Assembly (NCBI RefSeq): GCF_900446255.1
Contig: NZ_UIGI01000001.1
Span: 4,862,763 to 4,926,762 of the forward strand
Direction of reading: 5' to 3'
Origin: Buttiauxella agrestis
Lineage (GTDB): Bacteria; Pseudomonadota; Gammaproteobacteria; Enterobacterales; Enterobacteriaceae
DNA: 64,000 nucleotides
The notes under the pieces: model-generated
The model's database searches: none
The model's input: the letters and a program-made list of their open reading frames with translations, nothing else
What the model was told of the DNA's origin: nothing
Part shown: positions 55,144-64,000 of the stretch, in pieces
Position numbering within the stretch: position 1 is the stretch's first letter
How the letters are laid out: each line of letters opens with the position of its first letter
Program-made: the position numbers and the translations under genes

Positions 55144-55659
55144 TTAGTCAGTGCCTTTAAGCAGGCGCATCAAGTCATCGCCTTTCTCTTCTTCATCTTC
55201 GTCATCTTCATAAGAGATGCCGAGTTCTTCCATCAGTGCATCAATACGATCAAGCTTAGCGTTAACCCAAGCCTGCTCTTCTGCATTGAGAGTTTCACCT
55301 TCTTCAAGACGCTCTAACAGCGCATCCAGGCGCTCATCATTTTCCAGCAAATCCAGTTCAGCCTGTGGTGTAAGCATAGGTTTCTCAACTTTAGGTTTGT
55401 GCTGTTTTGGTTTCTTGACCTGGACTTCAGTTACGCCCAGAGCAACGGGTTTTTTACTGCCGATACGCGGATCTTTAGCCTGAGAGCTACCTGTTCCACT
55501 TTTAGCCTGAGTGCCACCACTTGCGCGACTCCCCGCAGCGTGTCCACTGTGCTTTTTATCGCGTTTACGGTCACGCGCTTCACGATCTAACTCTTCACGC
55601 GTTTTACGACGTGCTTTTGAAGGTTTGGAACCAGGTGCTGCTGAGTTTTGTTGCTTCAT
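55144..55659 (-). CDS. yihI: Der GTPase-activating protein YihI
   Basis: 171-residue protein with a basic, low-complexity N-terminus ([23 protein letters not shown]) and an acidic C-terminal half ([30 protein letters not shown]). In E. coli it stimulates the GTPase Der (EngA) in 50S ribosome assembly. Length and charge pattern fit (169 in E. coli). Co-directional with the upstream csrC RNA gene and the downstream small ORF and hemN. Confidence 0.94.
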   Translation of the reverse strand: MKQQNSAAPGSKPSKARRKTREELDREARDRKRDKKHSGHAAGSRASGGTQAKSGTGSSQAKDPRIGSKKPVALGVTEVQVKKPKQHKPKVEKPMLTPQAELDLLENDERLDALLERLEEGETLNAEEQAWVNAKLDRIDALMEELGISYEDDEDEEEKGDDLMRLLKGTD

Positions 55660-55725
55660 AATAGGTTATCTTGAGCCATTTTTATTCAGTATAGAATTGC
55701 GGCGGAATCTAGCAGAAAGCAAGCA

Positions 55726-55991
55726 AAGAAAAAAGGCGGCAGGTTAACCTGTCGCCTTTTTCTTGTCTCTGGACCCTTCATAGGTCACACAATCCCTGTT
55801 TGCACTCGACGCCCTGTCTTTCCCTTGCAAACAACTTCCGTGTAGTTCCTTGTCCTTTTAAAACGTCTCCTGACGTTGCCTCCTGGCATTTCCCTGGTTC
55901 TTCGTCATCATGACGCTCCTGAACCCTCATCCTGAGTTGCTATCCTTTGTGGCTCTCCTTTGCCTGTGCCGCTTACTTTACGCTTACCTAT
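55726..55991 (-). ncRNA. csrC: CsrC small RNA (CsrA antagonist)
   Basis: Between yihI and engB, where E. coli csrC lies. The minus strand starts ATAGGTAAGCG after a -10-like TAGTAT, carries at least nine GGA motifs (AAGGAG, AAGGAT, CAGGATGAGG, CAGGAGCG, CAGGAGG, CAGGAGACG, AAGGACAAGGAAC, ACGGAAG), and ends in a terminator GGCGACAGG-TTAA-CCTGCCGCC with six T. Repeated GGA loops titrate the translational repressor CsrA. Length about 266 nt versus about 245 in E. coli; ends are estimated. Primary sequence is only partly conserved with E. coli. Confidence 0.88.
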
Positions 55992-56204
55992 GGATACTAC
56001 AAGATGAGCATTAGAGTTAAGTCATTGCCATCATTAAGCCATTCCTGAATAACCATATGTTATATAAACACTTTAAATTATGTCTGCATCTCACAACACT
56101 GCGTTATCTGCCAATATGAATGGTCAATGTCTTACAAGCCTCGGGCGAATTTCTGTAAGCCTGTGAGCCATGCCGAGAAACACGGCGTTTTGCTCATGTT
56201 CAGG

Positions 56205-56210
56205 TATAAT
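56205..56210 (+). promoter_or_regulatory. engB -10 box
   Basis: Perfect TATAAT. Transcription would begin about 56216-56218, only a few bases before the ATG at 56219, which supports the downstream TTG as the engB start. No good -35 was found. Confidence 0.5.
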
Positions 56211-56245
56211 CCCCCACAATGCTCATCCTGAGGGAGACAACCGTT

Positions 56246-56902
56246 TTGAAAAACTGGAACTACCAACTGACCCACTTCGTGCTTAGCGCACCGGATATTC
56301 GCCATTTACCTTCTGATACCGGTATTGAGGTTGCTTTCGCAGGCCGCTCAAACGCAGGGAAATCCAGCGCGTTAAATACGCTGACAAATCAGAAAGCACT
56401 GGCTCGTACCAGTAAAACACCTGGCCGTACGCAGCTCATCAACCTGTTTGAAGTGGCTGAAGGCTTACGTGTGGTGGATTTACCGGGCTATGGCTACGCC
56501 GAAGTACCGGAAGAAGTAAAACTGAAATGGCAGCGCGCGCTTGGCGAGTATCTGCAAAAGCGTAATAGCCTGAAAGGTTTAGTGGTGCTGATGGATATTC
56601 GTCATCCGCTGAAAGATCTCGATCAGCAAATGATTCACTGGGCTGTTGCCAGCGGTATTCCCGTGATGCTGCTGCTAACTAAAGCCGACAAACTGGCCTC
56701 TGGTGCGCGTAAAGCACAACTGAATATGGTGCGCGAAGCGGTTGTAGAGTTTAACGGTGATATTCAGGTTGAGGCGTTTTCCTCACTGAAAAAAATCGGC
56801 GTGGATGTGTTACGTCATAAGCTTGATGGTTGGTACAACGATATCCCACCAGCGATCGAAGAAGACAGCGTAGAAGAAGACGACGAAACTACTGGGGAAT
56901 AA
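56246..56902 (+). CDS. engB: ribosome biogenesis GTPase EngB (YihA/YsxC)
   Basis: Essential small GTPase in 50S subunit assembly. G motifs: GRSNAGKSS near residues 33-41, [10 protein letters not shown] near 79-88 and LTKADKL near 147-153. TTG 56246, with AGGGAG nine bases upstream, gives 218 residues and an N-terminus ([12 protein letters not shown]) matching E. coli (MTNLNYQQTHFV). The ATG at 56219 would add nine residues but lies almost at the predicted transcript start. Confidence 0.95.
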   Translation: MKNWNYQLTHFVLSAPDIRHLPSDTGIEVAFAGRSNAGKSSALNTLTNQKALARTSKTPGRTQLINLFEVAEGLRVVDLPGYGYAEVPEEVKLKWQRALGEYLQKRNSLKGLVVLMDIRHPLKDLDQQMIHWAVASGIPVMLLLTKADKLASGARKAQLNMVREAVVEFNGDIQVEAFSSLKKIGVDVLRHKLDGWYNDIPPAIEEDSVEEDDETTGE

Positions 56903-56945
56903 GTAATGTATGGGGAAACTCGTGCATTTCCTGACTCGCGCCCAA

Positions 56946-57054
56946 TAAAAAACGCCCCAGTCATTACTGACTGGGGCGGCTAAAATATTCAGCCAAATCC
57001 GATTACGTGAAGTAAAAGGTCTGAAAGATAGAACATCTTACCTCTGTACCCTAC
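56946..57054 (-). ncRNA. spf: Spot 42 small RNA
   Basis: The minus strand begins GTAGGGTACAGAGGTAAGAT and ends in the terminator GCCCCAGTCAG-TAA-TGACTGGGGC plus six T. It is 109 nt and appears nearly identical to E. coli Spot 42. Hfq-dependent RNA that, with CRP, represses galK and other carbon genes. Lies between polA and engB as in E. coli. Confidence 0.97.
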
Positions 57055-57189
57055 GCAAATAACTCTACTCCTTTTTAATCGGTTGAAAAAGTATTTTTTG
57101 TAGTTTTTTTTCACCCTTTACACACCGATATTGAAGCGTCATCACAAAAAGCTATGAGTTATGTTGCTTAGTTACATAAATCGCTTTAA

Positions 57190-59982
57190 TTAGTGAGCTT
57201 CATCCCAGTTTACACCGCTTCCAACTTCCACCAGCAACGGCACATCAAGTTTCATGCTGCCTTCCATCAGCTCGTGAATTTTCTTCGATACGGCTTCCAG
57301 ATCATCTTGATGCACTTCAAACACCAGTTCATCGTGTACCTGCATGATCATTTTCACACGCGGTTTTTCTGATTCAAGCCAGGCATCGACAGCAATCATG
57401 GCACGCTTGATGATATCGGCTGCCGTTCCCTGCATTGGGGCGTTGATAGCCGCACGTTCAGCACCAGCGCGACGGGCCGCATTACTGGAATTGATATCAG
57501 GTAAATAGAGACGGCGGCCATCCAGCGTTTCGACATAACCCTGCTCTTTTGCCTGCTTGCGAGTACGCTCCATATATTCCAGAACACCCGGGTAGCGCTC
57601 GAAGTAGAGATCCATGTATTTCTGCGACTCTTTTCGCGGAATATTGAGCTGGCGTGACAAACCAAACGCACTCATGCCGTAAATCAAACCGAAGTTGATC
57701 GCTTTCGCGCTGCGGCGTTGCTCGCCAGAAACATTATCCAGCGGAATACCGAATACTTCCGCAGCCGTCGCGCGGTGGATATCTTTGCCCTCAGCAAACG
57801 CCGTCAGCAGCCCTTTATCGCGGGATAAATGCGCCATGATGCGCAGTTCAATTTGCGAGTAGTCGGCAGAGACAATCAGGTAATCCTTCGGCGCAATAAA
57901 GGCCTGACGAATACGACGTCCTTCTTCATTACGCACTGGAATATTTTGCAGGTTTGGTTCGGTTGAAGATAAGCGCCCGGTTGCCGCAACAGCCTGATGA
58001 TAAGAAGTGTGTACGCGCCCCGTTTTCGGGTTAATCATCAGCGGCAGCTTATCGGTATAGGTCGATTTCAGTTTTGCCAGCCCACGATGCTCAAGAATAA
58101 CTTTAGGCAATGGATAGTCCAGAGCCAGCTCTTCCAGCACTTCTTCAGATGTTGACGGTGCGCCGCCAGGGGTTTTTTTCAGCGGCTTAATACCCTGCTT
58201 TTCAAACAGAATGGTTTGCAACTGCTTTGGAGAAGAGAGGTTAAACGGCTCACCCGCGATTTCGTGAGCGGTGATTTCCAGCTCAGCGAGGCGTTTTGTC
58301 AGTTGCTCAGAATGCGTATGCAGCACAGCCGGATCGATCTTCACGCCATTGCGTTCAATGCGTGAAAGCACAGGCACCAGCGGCATCTCAATATTTTTGA
58401 AGATACTTAATGGCCCTTCACGCTTTTCAAGCTGAGGCCACATTTTCAGGTGCAACTGCAAAGTCACGTCTGCATCTTCTGCGGCGTAACGCCCGGCCTG
58501 CTCGAGATCTATCTGGTTGAAGGTCAGCTGCTTTTTACCTTTACCAGCAATCTCTTCAAAAGTGATGGTTGTGTGCTTCAACCAGCGTGCGGAAAGGCTG
58601 TCCATATCATGGCGGCCTGCGACGCTATCAAGAATATAGGACTCAAGCATGGTATCGAACGCAATTCCGCGAAGTTCGATATCGTAGTTTTGCATGATGC
58701 CACGGTCAAACTTGAGGTTTTGCCCAACCTTAAGAATGCTTTCATCTTCAAGTAGCGGCTTCAACATTTCGAGTGCGCGTTCGCGAGTAATTTGCACTGG
58801 GGCATCTAAATAGTCATGCGCAACGGGGATGTAGCACGCAACGCCCGGCTCCGTGGCAAATGAAAGCCCGACCAGATTCGCACTGACGTTATCCAGACTG
58901 TCCGTTTCCGTGTCAAAGGCGATAACAGGCGCTTTCTTCAGACGAGTAATCCATTCTTCAAGCACGCTTTCTTCAAGAATGGTGACGTAGTTTTCATGAG
59001 AAAGGGCAATTGCTGGCTCTTCTGGTTCAGCTTCGGCTTCAATCTCAAGGGTTTTTTTAGGCTGAGTAGCCGTCTTCGCGCCCTTGGCCTGTAACCACTT
59101 GCCAGCTTCTACGTCGGTAATCCAGCGTTTGAATTCATATTGTTTGAACAGCTCAAGAAGCTCTTCGTCTGCAGGCTGCTGCACTTCTAATTGCTCGCAA
59201 CCGAGTTCAAGCTCAACGTCCGTTTTAATGGTTGCCAGTTTATAGGAGAGGTAAGCAAGATCTTTGCTTTGCTCAAGCTTCGCCGCCATGGTTTTTGCAC
59301 CACGGAAGGTTAATTCGGCGATTTTCTCTGGGTTGGCATACAGCGTATCCAGTCCACCTAAGCCTTGTAGCAGCGCCTGTGCTGTTTTCTCGCCAACGCC
59401 CGGCACACCAGGTATGTTATCTGACGAGTCACCCATTAACGCCAGGAAGTCGATGATGAGTTCTGGCGGCACGCCATATTTAGTGCGGACTTCATCCGGG
59501 CCAAGAATAGTATTGGTCATGGTATTGATCAGCGTAACGCCCGGTGTAACCAACTGCGCCATATCTTTATCACCGGTGCTAATCAACACCGGGCGACCAA
59601 CTCGCTCGGCCTCAAGCGCTAGTGTGCCAATCACATCGTCAGCTTCCACGCCTGAAACCGCCAGGAGAGGCAAGCCCATGGCTTTAACCATCGCGTGGAG
59701 AGGTTCTATTTGCGCGCGCAGATCGTCGGGCATTGGCGGGCGATGAGATTTGTAATGCTCGAACAATTCGTCACGGAAGGTTTTACCTTTAGCATCAAAA
59801 ACCACAGCGGCGTGAGTGGGTTGATACTGCAACAACAGACTGCGCAGCATGTTCAGCACACCGTACATTGCCCCTGTTGGTTCACCTTTGCTGTTGGTCA
59901 GCGGTGGAAAGGCGTGATAAGCACGATAAAGGTAGGATGAGCCATCAACGAGGATAAGTGGGTTTTGCGCGATCTGAACCAT
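57190..59982 (-). CDS. polA: DNA polymerase I
   Basis: Repair and Okazaki-fragment polymerase with three domains: 5' nuclease ([17 protein letters not shown] near residues 11-27), 3'-5' exonuclease ([12 protein letters not shown] near 351-362) and family A polymerase ([14 protein letters not shown] near 705-718, [15 protein letters not shown] near 757-771, [10 protein letters not shown] near 881-890). ATG 59982 gives 930 residues (928 in E. coli). Two DnaA boxes and three GATC sites lie about 100 bp upstream. Confidence 0.97.
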   Translation of the reverse strand: MVQIAQNPLILVDGSSYLYRAYHAFPPLTNSKGEPTGAMYGVLNMLRSLLLQYQPTHAAVVFDAKGKTFRDELFEHYKSHRPPMPDDLRAQIEPLHAMVKAMGLPLLAVSGVEADDVIGTLALEAERVGRPVLISTGDKDMAQLVTPGVTLINTMTNTILGPDEVRTKYGVPPELIIDFLALMGDSSDNIPGVPGVGEKTAQALLQGLGGLDTLYANPEKIAELTFRGAKTMAAKLEQSKDLAYLSYKLATIKTDVELELGCEQLEVQQPADEELLELFKQYEFKRWITDVEAGKWLQAKGAKTATQPKKTLEIEAEAEPEEPAIALSHENYVTILEESVLEEWITRLKKAPVIAFDTETDSLDNVSANLVGLSFATEPGVACYIPVAHDYLDAPVQITRERALEMLKPLLEDESILKVGQNLKFDRGIMQNYDIELRGIAFDTMLESYILDSVAGRHDMDSLSARWLKHTTITFEEIAGKGKKQLTFNQIDLEQAGRYAAEDADVTLQLHLKMWPQLEKREGPLSIFKNIEMPLVPVLSRIERNGVKIDPAVLHTHSEQLTKRLAELEITAHEIAGEPFNLSSPKQLQTILFEKQGIKPLKKTPGGAPSTSEEVLEELALDYPLPKVILEHRGLAKLKSTYTDKLPLMINPKTGRVHTSYHQAVAATGRLSSTEPNLQNIPVRNEEGRRIRQAFIAPKDYLIVSADYSQIELRIMAHLSRDKGLLTAFAEGKDIHRATAAEVFGIPLDNVSGEQRRSAKAINFGLIYGMSAFGLSRQLNIPRKESQKYMDLYFERYPGVLEYMERTRKQAKEQGYVETLDGRRLYLPDINSSNAARRAGAERAAINAPMQGTAADIIKRAMIAVDAWLESEKPRVKMIMQVHDELVFEVHQDDLEAVSKKIHELMEGSMKLDVPLLVEVGSGVNWDEAH

Positions 59983-60430
59983 AATGTTCCGTTCCATGAC
60001 TGGTTTTTTAGTTTATAGCTAAAGGATGCCATAGCCTGGCTGAAAACATGAACTTTTGAGGCAGATTAGGTGAAAAGTTTTGTTGATCTTCGAGATCGGC
60101 CTCAAGATCAATATTGTGGATAAGTTTGTGCATAATTCTTTAAGTATTTGATTATTCCTTTTACAGGAAATACTAATTCTCATAAATATTATTGTTTATC
60201 ATTACCTTAGGGATTAACCGCTCAGGTTGGATGGCCTTACACAGGTGATCCGGAAATGTGGATATAAAAAATAATTATGTTATAGAGCAATAATATCAAA
60301 AGTCCTATATGCACCATTTATTAATGAGCAGTTTTAGTTTCATCACTCACTCGTCTTTTCTGATAAAATTCTCCACGTATTATTCTTTCCCCTGAACCTG
60401 ACACTCTCTAACCATCTGAAAAATTTATTT
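59983..60430. other. divergent polA-yihG intergenic region
   Basis: A 448-bp AT-rich gap with no supported gene. It contains the DnaA-box/GATC cluster listed separately and must hold the polA and yihG promoters; TGATAAAAT near 60360 could be a -10 region for yihG. No RNA gene recognised. Confidence 0.6.
60085..60135 (-). promoter_or_regulatory. DnaA boxes and GATC cluster upstream of polA
   Basis: On the minus strand TTATGCACA (60127-60135) and TTATCCACA (60115-60123) are two DnaA boxes in the same orientation, three bases apart; the second is a perfect consensus. Three GATC (Dam) sites follow at 60085, 60094 and 60106. The position upstream of polA fits the reported stimulation of polA by DnaA in E. 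coli. Sites are by consensus match only. Confidence 0.65.
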
Positions 60431-61318
60431 ATGTCGAGATTGTTCGCTGCGATAACGTTAATTCTGAGTGTCGTTCTCACCATTCTGGTGACTATTGCAT
60501 GTTCGGTTCCCATTATTATCGCTGGAATCATCAAACTCCTGTTACCTATTCCAATCATCTGGCGTTCAATCTCGGCCTTTGCTGATTTCATGATGTATTG
60601 CTGGTGTGAGGGGTTAGCTTTCTTACTTAAGCTTAACCCACACCTAAAATGGGATATTGAGGGTCTGGACGAACTCAGCAAGAAGAACTGGTACCTGCTG
60701 ATTTGTAATCACAGAAGCTGGGCCGATATCGTCATTTTATGCGTACTGTTTCGCAAACATATCCCGATGAATAAGTACTTTTTAAAACAACAGCTCGCCT
60801 GGGTACCCTTTATGGGCCTGGCTTGCTGGGCGTTGGATATGCCTTTTATGAAGCGGTATTCACGGGGATACTTACTCCGCCACCCGGAGCGGCGCGGTAA
60901 AGATGTCGAGACCACCCGCCGTTCATGCGAGAAATTTCGCTCTCATCCAACGACAATTGTGAATTTTGTCGAGGGTTCAAGATTTACTAGAGAAAAGCGA
61001 TTACAGACTCGTTCAGCTTTCCAGAATCTTCTTCCACCGAAAGCTGCGGGTATCGCAATGGCTCTTAATGTATTGGGAAAACAGTTTGATAAACTCTTAA
61101 ACGTCACGCTCTGTTACCCGGAGAATGCACAAAGCCCGTTCTATGACATGTTAAGTGGAAAGATGACTCGGATCGTGGTGAGAGTGTCGCTGGTGCCGAT
61201 TGCAGAGGATCTGCATGGAGATTACATAAATGATAAGGGTTTTAAACGGCGTTTTCAGCAATGGCTGAATGCGTTATGGCATAAGAAAGACGCGCTGCTG
61301 ACGAGCATTAAACGATAA
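60431..61318 (+). CDS. yihG: inner-membrane acyltransferase YihG
   Basis: Lysophospholipid (1-acylglycerol-3-phosphate) acyltransferase-like protein. N-terminal transmembrane segment (about residues 4-40), catalytic HX4D motif NHRSWADIV near residues 94-102 and FVEGSRFT near 178-185. The 295 residues are shorter than K-12 (310), mainly by an alternative N-terminus. E. coli YihG is reported to influence phospholipid acyl composition. Here it faces dsbA directly; K-12 has yihF between them. Confidence 0.92.
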   Translation: MSRLFAAITLILSVVLTILVTIACSVPIIIAGIIKLLLPIPIIWRSISAFADFMMYCWCEGLAFLLKLNPHLKWDIEGLDELSKKNWYLLICNHRSWADIVILCVLFRKHIPMNKYFLKQQLAWVPFMGLACWALDMPFMKRYSRGYLLRHPERRGKDVETTRRSCEKFRSHPTTIVNFVEGSRFTREKRLQTRSAFQNLLPPKAAGIAMALNVLGKQFDKLLNVTLCYPENAQSPFYDMLSGKMTRIVVRVSLVPIAEDLHGDYINDKGFKRRFQQWLNALWHKKDALLTSIKR

Positions 61319-61348
61319 AAAAAAGCCGGTCAATCGACCGGCTTTTTT
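61317..61348. terminator. bidirectional terminator between yihG and dsbA
   Basis: AAAAAAAAGCCGGTC-AAT-CGACCGGCTTTTTT: 8-bp GC-rich stem with A and T runs on both sides, between convergent genes. Confidence 0.92.
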
Positions 61349-61349
61349 A

Positions 61350-61976
61350 TTATTTTTTCTCGACCAGGAACTTGGCCACATCAGCATATTGCTGGACGAA
61401 TGCGTCCATGTTGCTGGTGTCCATTCCTTGCGGATTCAATTGATATTTACCGTTCACGAAAATAGCTGGAACACCCTGCAATTGCAGATCTGCCGCGGCT
61501 TTCTCTTGTTGGGCAACCAATGATTTCACCACAAAGCTATTCCATGCTGCGTCATACTCTTCAGCTTTAACGCCTGCATCAATGAATACCTGGCGGATAT
61601 CTGCCACGTTTTGAACAGTCTGTGTTTTTTGCACAGCTTCAAACATAGGAGCAGTGATTTTATCTTCCACACCCAGCGCCATTGCTACCGCCCACGCCTG
61701 AGTCAGATCTTTGCCCAATGGGCCAAGGAACTCGACATGGTATTTAGTCATTTTGGTGCCTTCCGGCAGTTTTTTCTTCACGGTATCAGAAACATGAAGA
61801 ACTTCTTCAAACTGATAGCAATGCGGGCAATAGAAAGAGAAGAACTCCAGAACCTGCGGCTCGCCAGCGACCGGTTTTTCCAAAGTAACGAACTCTTTGC
61901 CATCTTTATACTGCGCTGCAGAAACGCTGAATGCCAGGATCATCCCCGCCAGCGCCAGCCAAACCTTTTTCATCAT
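61350..61976 (-). CDS. dsbA: periplasmic thiol:disulfide interchange protein DsbA
   Basis: Introduces disulfide bonds into exported proteins; reoxidised by DsbB. Signal peptide (about residues 1-20, ending VSAAQ), thioredoxin fold with active site CPHC in FYCPHCYQ near residue 50, and cis-proline in GVPAIF near residue 169. ATG 61976 with AGGAG upstream is chosen; ATG 61973 is an equal match to MKKVW. About 207-208 residues, as in E. coli. Follows srkA by 25 bp in one operon. Confidence 0.97.
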   Translation of the reverse strand: MMKKVWLALAGMILAFSVSAAQYKDGKEFVTLEKPVAGEPQVLEFFSFYCPHCYQFEEVLHVSDTVKKKLPEGTKMTKYHVEFLGPLGKDLTQAWAVAMALGVEDKITAPMFEAVQKTQTVQNVADIRQVFIDAGVKAEEYDAAWNSFVVKSLVAQQEKAAADLQLQGVPAIFVNGKYQLNPQGMDTSNMDAFVQQYADVAKFLVEKK

Positions 61977-62001
61977 CAAATCTCTCCTGAATAAATACTG
62001 A

Positions 62002-62988
62002 TTAATACATTGGCGTTAATGTTAATGGTGGTTCACGCAGAACCCGGACCTGCTCTGTAAAAGTCGCAATTTGTCTCCGCCAGTAATCTTCGTCGGTAAT
62101 CCACGGAAAATTTCTGGGGAATGCGGGATCATCCCAGCGTCGAATTATCCACGCGAGATAATAGACCATACGCATGGCTCGTAAAGGTTCTATGAGCGCA
62201 ATTTCGTCTGAATTAAATGGGGCAAACTCTTCATATGCCTCAACAATCATTTCCAACTGCATTCTCTGCTCGGGTTTATCGCCATTGAGCAGCATCCAGA
62301 TATCCTGAATTGCGGGGCCATTACGAGCATCATCGAGATCGACGAACAGAGGGCCATCGCGCCAGAGAATATTCCCCGGGTGGCAGTCTCCATGCAGTCG
62401 CAGTGACTCAAAATCAGCATGCCAGTGAAGTTTCACTTCTTCTATAAGTGCATCAGTTGCTTTTAAGAAGCGCTGTTTCAGAGCAGATGGAATGAGATGC
62501 GTGCGCTCAAACAGTTCACGCGGCTCAAATAAATATTCACTCAAGCCCATATCAGGACGAGCAGAAAATTGCTTGCGGCGCCCCGTTTGATGGATGCGGC
62601 CAAGATAGCGTCCCACCCATTCCATTTGATCCAGGCTATCTGTTTCGTACTGTCTTCCGCCTAAACTTGGAAACACAGCGTATATAAAGCCTTGATGGCG
62701 CAGCAATGTATTGCCGTTAAACTTCAATGGTGCGGCGACAGGAACCTCATCAGCCAGCAACTCAAGGGCAAACTGATGTTCTTCTTGTATTTGTTCAGGA
62801 GACCAGCGATGAGGACGATAAAATTTCACCACATAACGTTTTCGATCCTCGTCCTGAAACTGATAGACGCGGTTCTCAAAACTATTTAATGCAGTCAAGC
62901 CGGAATCCACCCGTATACCCTGGTCAAAAAGGGCATCCATGATGGTATCCGGATGTAGTGTCTGAAAATTGAAAGCGCTGTCTGTCAT
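62002..62988 (-). CDS. srkA: stress response kinase A
   Basis: Ser/Thr kinase (YihE/RdoA) of the aminoglycoside-phosphotransferase fold, 328 residues as in E. coli. Catalytic loop [12 protein letters not shown] near residues 197-208 and metal-binding [11 protein letters not shown] near 213-223. In E. coli it protects against programmed-death-like stress and lies upstream of dsbA with Cpx control; the same srkA-dsbA order is kept. Confidence 0.96.
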   Translation of the reverse strand: MTDSAFNFQTLHPDTIMDALFDQGIRVDSGLTALNSFENRVYQFQDEDRKRYVVKFYRPHRWSPEQIQEEHQFALELLADEVPVAAPLKFNGNTLLRHQGFIYAVFPSLGGRQYETDSLDQMEWVGRYLGRIHQTGRRKQFSARPDMGLSEYLFEPRELFERTHLIPSALKQRFLKATDALIEEVKLHWHADFESLRLHGDCHPGNILWRDGPLFVDLDDARNGPAIQDIWMLLNGDKPEQRMQLEMIVEAYEEFAPFNSDEIALIEPLRAMRMVYYLAWIIRRWDDPAFPRNFPWITDEDYWRRQIATFTEQVRVLREPPLTLTPMY

Positions 62989-63064
62989 CCACGCAACCGA
63001 CTGTAAATGCGAATAGTTGAGGATAACATTTCGTAGCCGTTAAAGTGGACTGGCTTACAAGCTT

Positions 63065-63334
63065 TTACTCTTTAATTACGCCACGAGCACGCAATAATGC
63101 GGTCTTAAAATCTTCTTCGTAGTCTTTCTGAATGCCTGGAATAACAGCATCTTTTGCAGAGTCACGCATTTTCAGATGATAAATAAGCACGTCATCGGTC
63201 AGATCGGTTAATTCACCGGTATAACCTGACTCTTTACTAAGTTTCTGTAAAAATTGAATCAAATTGAGATCAGGCTCTTTCTGCCATGCGGGCTGAAGTA
63301 GCTCGAGCAGTTCGTTAAGACGTTTGCATTTCAT
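63065..63334 (-). CDS. yihD: conserved protein YihD (DUF1040)
   Basis: 89-residue protein matching E. coli YihD in length and context (between srkA and mobA). Contains [21 protein letters not shown] at the N-terminus and [19 protein letters not shown] in the middle. Probably cytoplasmic and helical; function unknown. Confidence 0.93.
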   Translation of the reverse strand: MKCKRLNELLELLQPAWQKEPDLNLIQFLQKLSKESGYTGELTDLTDDVLIYHLKMRDSAKDAVIPGIQKDYEEDFKTALLRARGVIKE

Positions 63335-63405
63335 TATTGTGCTCCGTTCACATGCGAGGGGTACACGTTAGCAGGCTCAAACCCACATTAAAAGAGGCGA
63401 TATTG

Positions 63406-63987
63406 GTGAGATGTTTAACGGAAGTTACTGGTGTGGTTTTGGCTGGTGGGCGATCAACTCGAATGGGCGGCCAGGATAAAGGGCTCATCGAATTAAATGG
63501 ACTACCGCTGTTTGAACATGTCATCAGAAAGCTGGCACCACAGGTCAACGACGTGGTGATTAGCGCCAACAGAAATAGAGCAAAATATCAGTCTGTTGGG
63601 TTAACCGTTCTCAGCGATACATTGCCCGATTACCCCGGGCCGCTTGCTGGAATGTTGTCACTAATTAAGCAGTTACACAGTGAGTGGTTTTTGTTTTGCC
63701 CATGCGATACACCCAATATACCCGAAGATTTAGCATCCAGGCTTTGGGAGCAAAAAGGGGATGCTTCTGCCGTTTGGGTAAACGATGGTGAGCGAGATCA
63801 TCCCACTATTGCCCTCCTGCACAAGAAACTCACTGCTCCGCTGGAAATCTATCTGGCGTCAGGTGAACGGCGAGTCATGGTTTTTCTGCGAGAGGTGGGC
63901 GGACACGCCGTATTATTTCCGAATCAGAAGCAAAATTTCGTCAACATTAATTCACCAGAAGATCTCGCTCAGTGGGAAAACATATAA
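63406..63987 (+). CDS. mobA: molybdenum cofactor guanylyltransferase
   Basis: Attaches GMP to molybdopterin to form the MGD cofactor. Nucleotidyltransferase signature [18 protein letters not shown] near residues 8-25, DYPGPLAGM near 70-78 and FCPCDTP near 92-98. GTG 63406, eight bases after AGAGG, gives 193 residues (194 in E. coli); TTG 63403 is also possible and upstream starts only add unrelated residues. Stop overlaps the mobB start by one base. Confidence 0.93.
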   Translation: MRCLTEVTGVVLAGGRSTRMGGQDKGLIELNGLPLFEHVIRKLAPQVNDVVISANRNRAKYQSVGLTVLSDTLPDYPGPLAGMLSLIKQLHSEWFLFCPCDTPNIPEDLASRLWEQKGDASAVWVNDGERDHPTIALLHKKLTAPLEIYLASGERRVMVFLREVGGHAVLFPNQKQNFVNINSPEDLAQWENI

Positions 63988-64000
63988 TGGTGCCTCTACT
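63987..64000 (+). CDS. mobB: molybdopterin-guanine dinucleotide biosynthesis protein B, first codons
   Basis: Only ATGGTGCCTCTACT (MVPL...) is inside the window. The one-base overlap with the mobA stop and the resemblance to the MobB N-terminus (MIPLL) identify it. Confidence 0.7.

Overview
This window is a stretch of enterobacterial chromosome. Nearly every gene has a clear counterpart in Escherichia coli by length, motifs and order. It is not E. coli K-12: rph is intact, dinD, yihF and the sulfoquinovose (yihL-yihW) block are absent, yicH lies directly beside fabY although they are far apart in K-12, and the lipopolysaccharide (LPS) outer-core genes are a different set. A non-Escherichia member of the Enterobacteriaceae fits best; the genus cannot be fixed from the sequence alone. 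I see no prophage, insertion sequence, integron, CRISPR array, tRNA or rRNA.

Layout. 1-5.9 kb: the yibN-grxC-secB-gpsA operon (minus; gpsA is cut by the window edge), then gpmI-envC-yibQ (plus; glycolysis and cell-division amidase control). 5.9-9.2 kb: a WaaH/YibD-like glycosyltransferase and tdh-kbl (threonine catabolism). 9.4-23.8 kb: the LPS core locus. hldD-waaF-waaC-waaL (plus) build and load the inner core and attach O antigen. A long opposing operon, waaQ-waaG-waaP-waaB-(GT8)-(HtrL family)-(GT8)-(GT25), builds the rest. It starts with a JUMPstart/ops element, the RfaH recruitment signal, and ends at a hairpin terminator facing waaL. waaA-coaD follows. The outer-core half (about 12.4-18.6 kb) is clearly AT-rich and is the only region that looks like variable, exchanged DNA.

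23.8-31.9 kb: mutM, rpmB-rpmG, radC, coaBC-dut, slmA, rph-pyrE (with attenuator), yicC and yicG, a housekeeping block of DNA repair, ribosome, CoA and pyrimidine genes. 31.9-44.3 kb: ligB, gmk, rpoZ-spoT-trmH-recG (stringent response, tRNA methylation, fork rescue), gltS, xanP, yicH. 44.4-49.2 kb: fabY-dtd-yihY-yihX and typA (all minus). 49.2-53.6 kb: glnA-glnL-glnG with the complete nitrogen-control region (NtrC sites, sigma-54 promoter, internal terminator and glnL promoter). 53.6-60 kb: hemN, a 44-codon membrane-protein ORF not seen in usual annotations, yihI, the small RNA CsrC, engB, the small RNA Spot 42, and polA with a DnaA-box/GATC cluster upstream. 60.4-64 kb: yihG, dsbA, srkA, yihD, mobA and the first codons of mobB.

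I found no wholly new multi-gene system. The best candidates for something under-described are the outer-core cassette with its embedded HtrL-family protein, which carries acidic motifs placed like those of the neighbouring GT8 enzymes, and the small membrane protein ORF between yihI and hemN.
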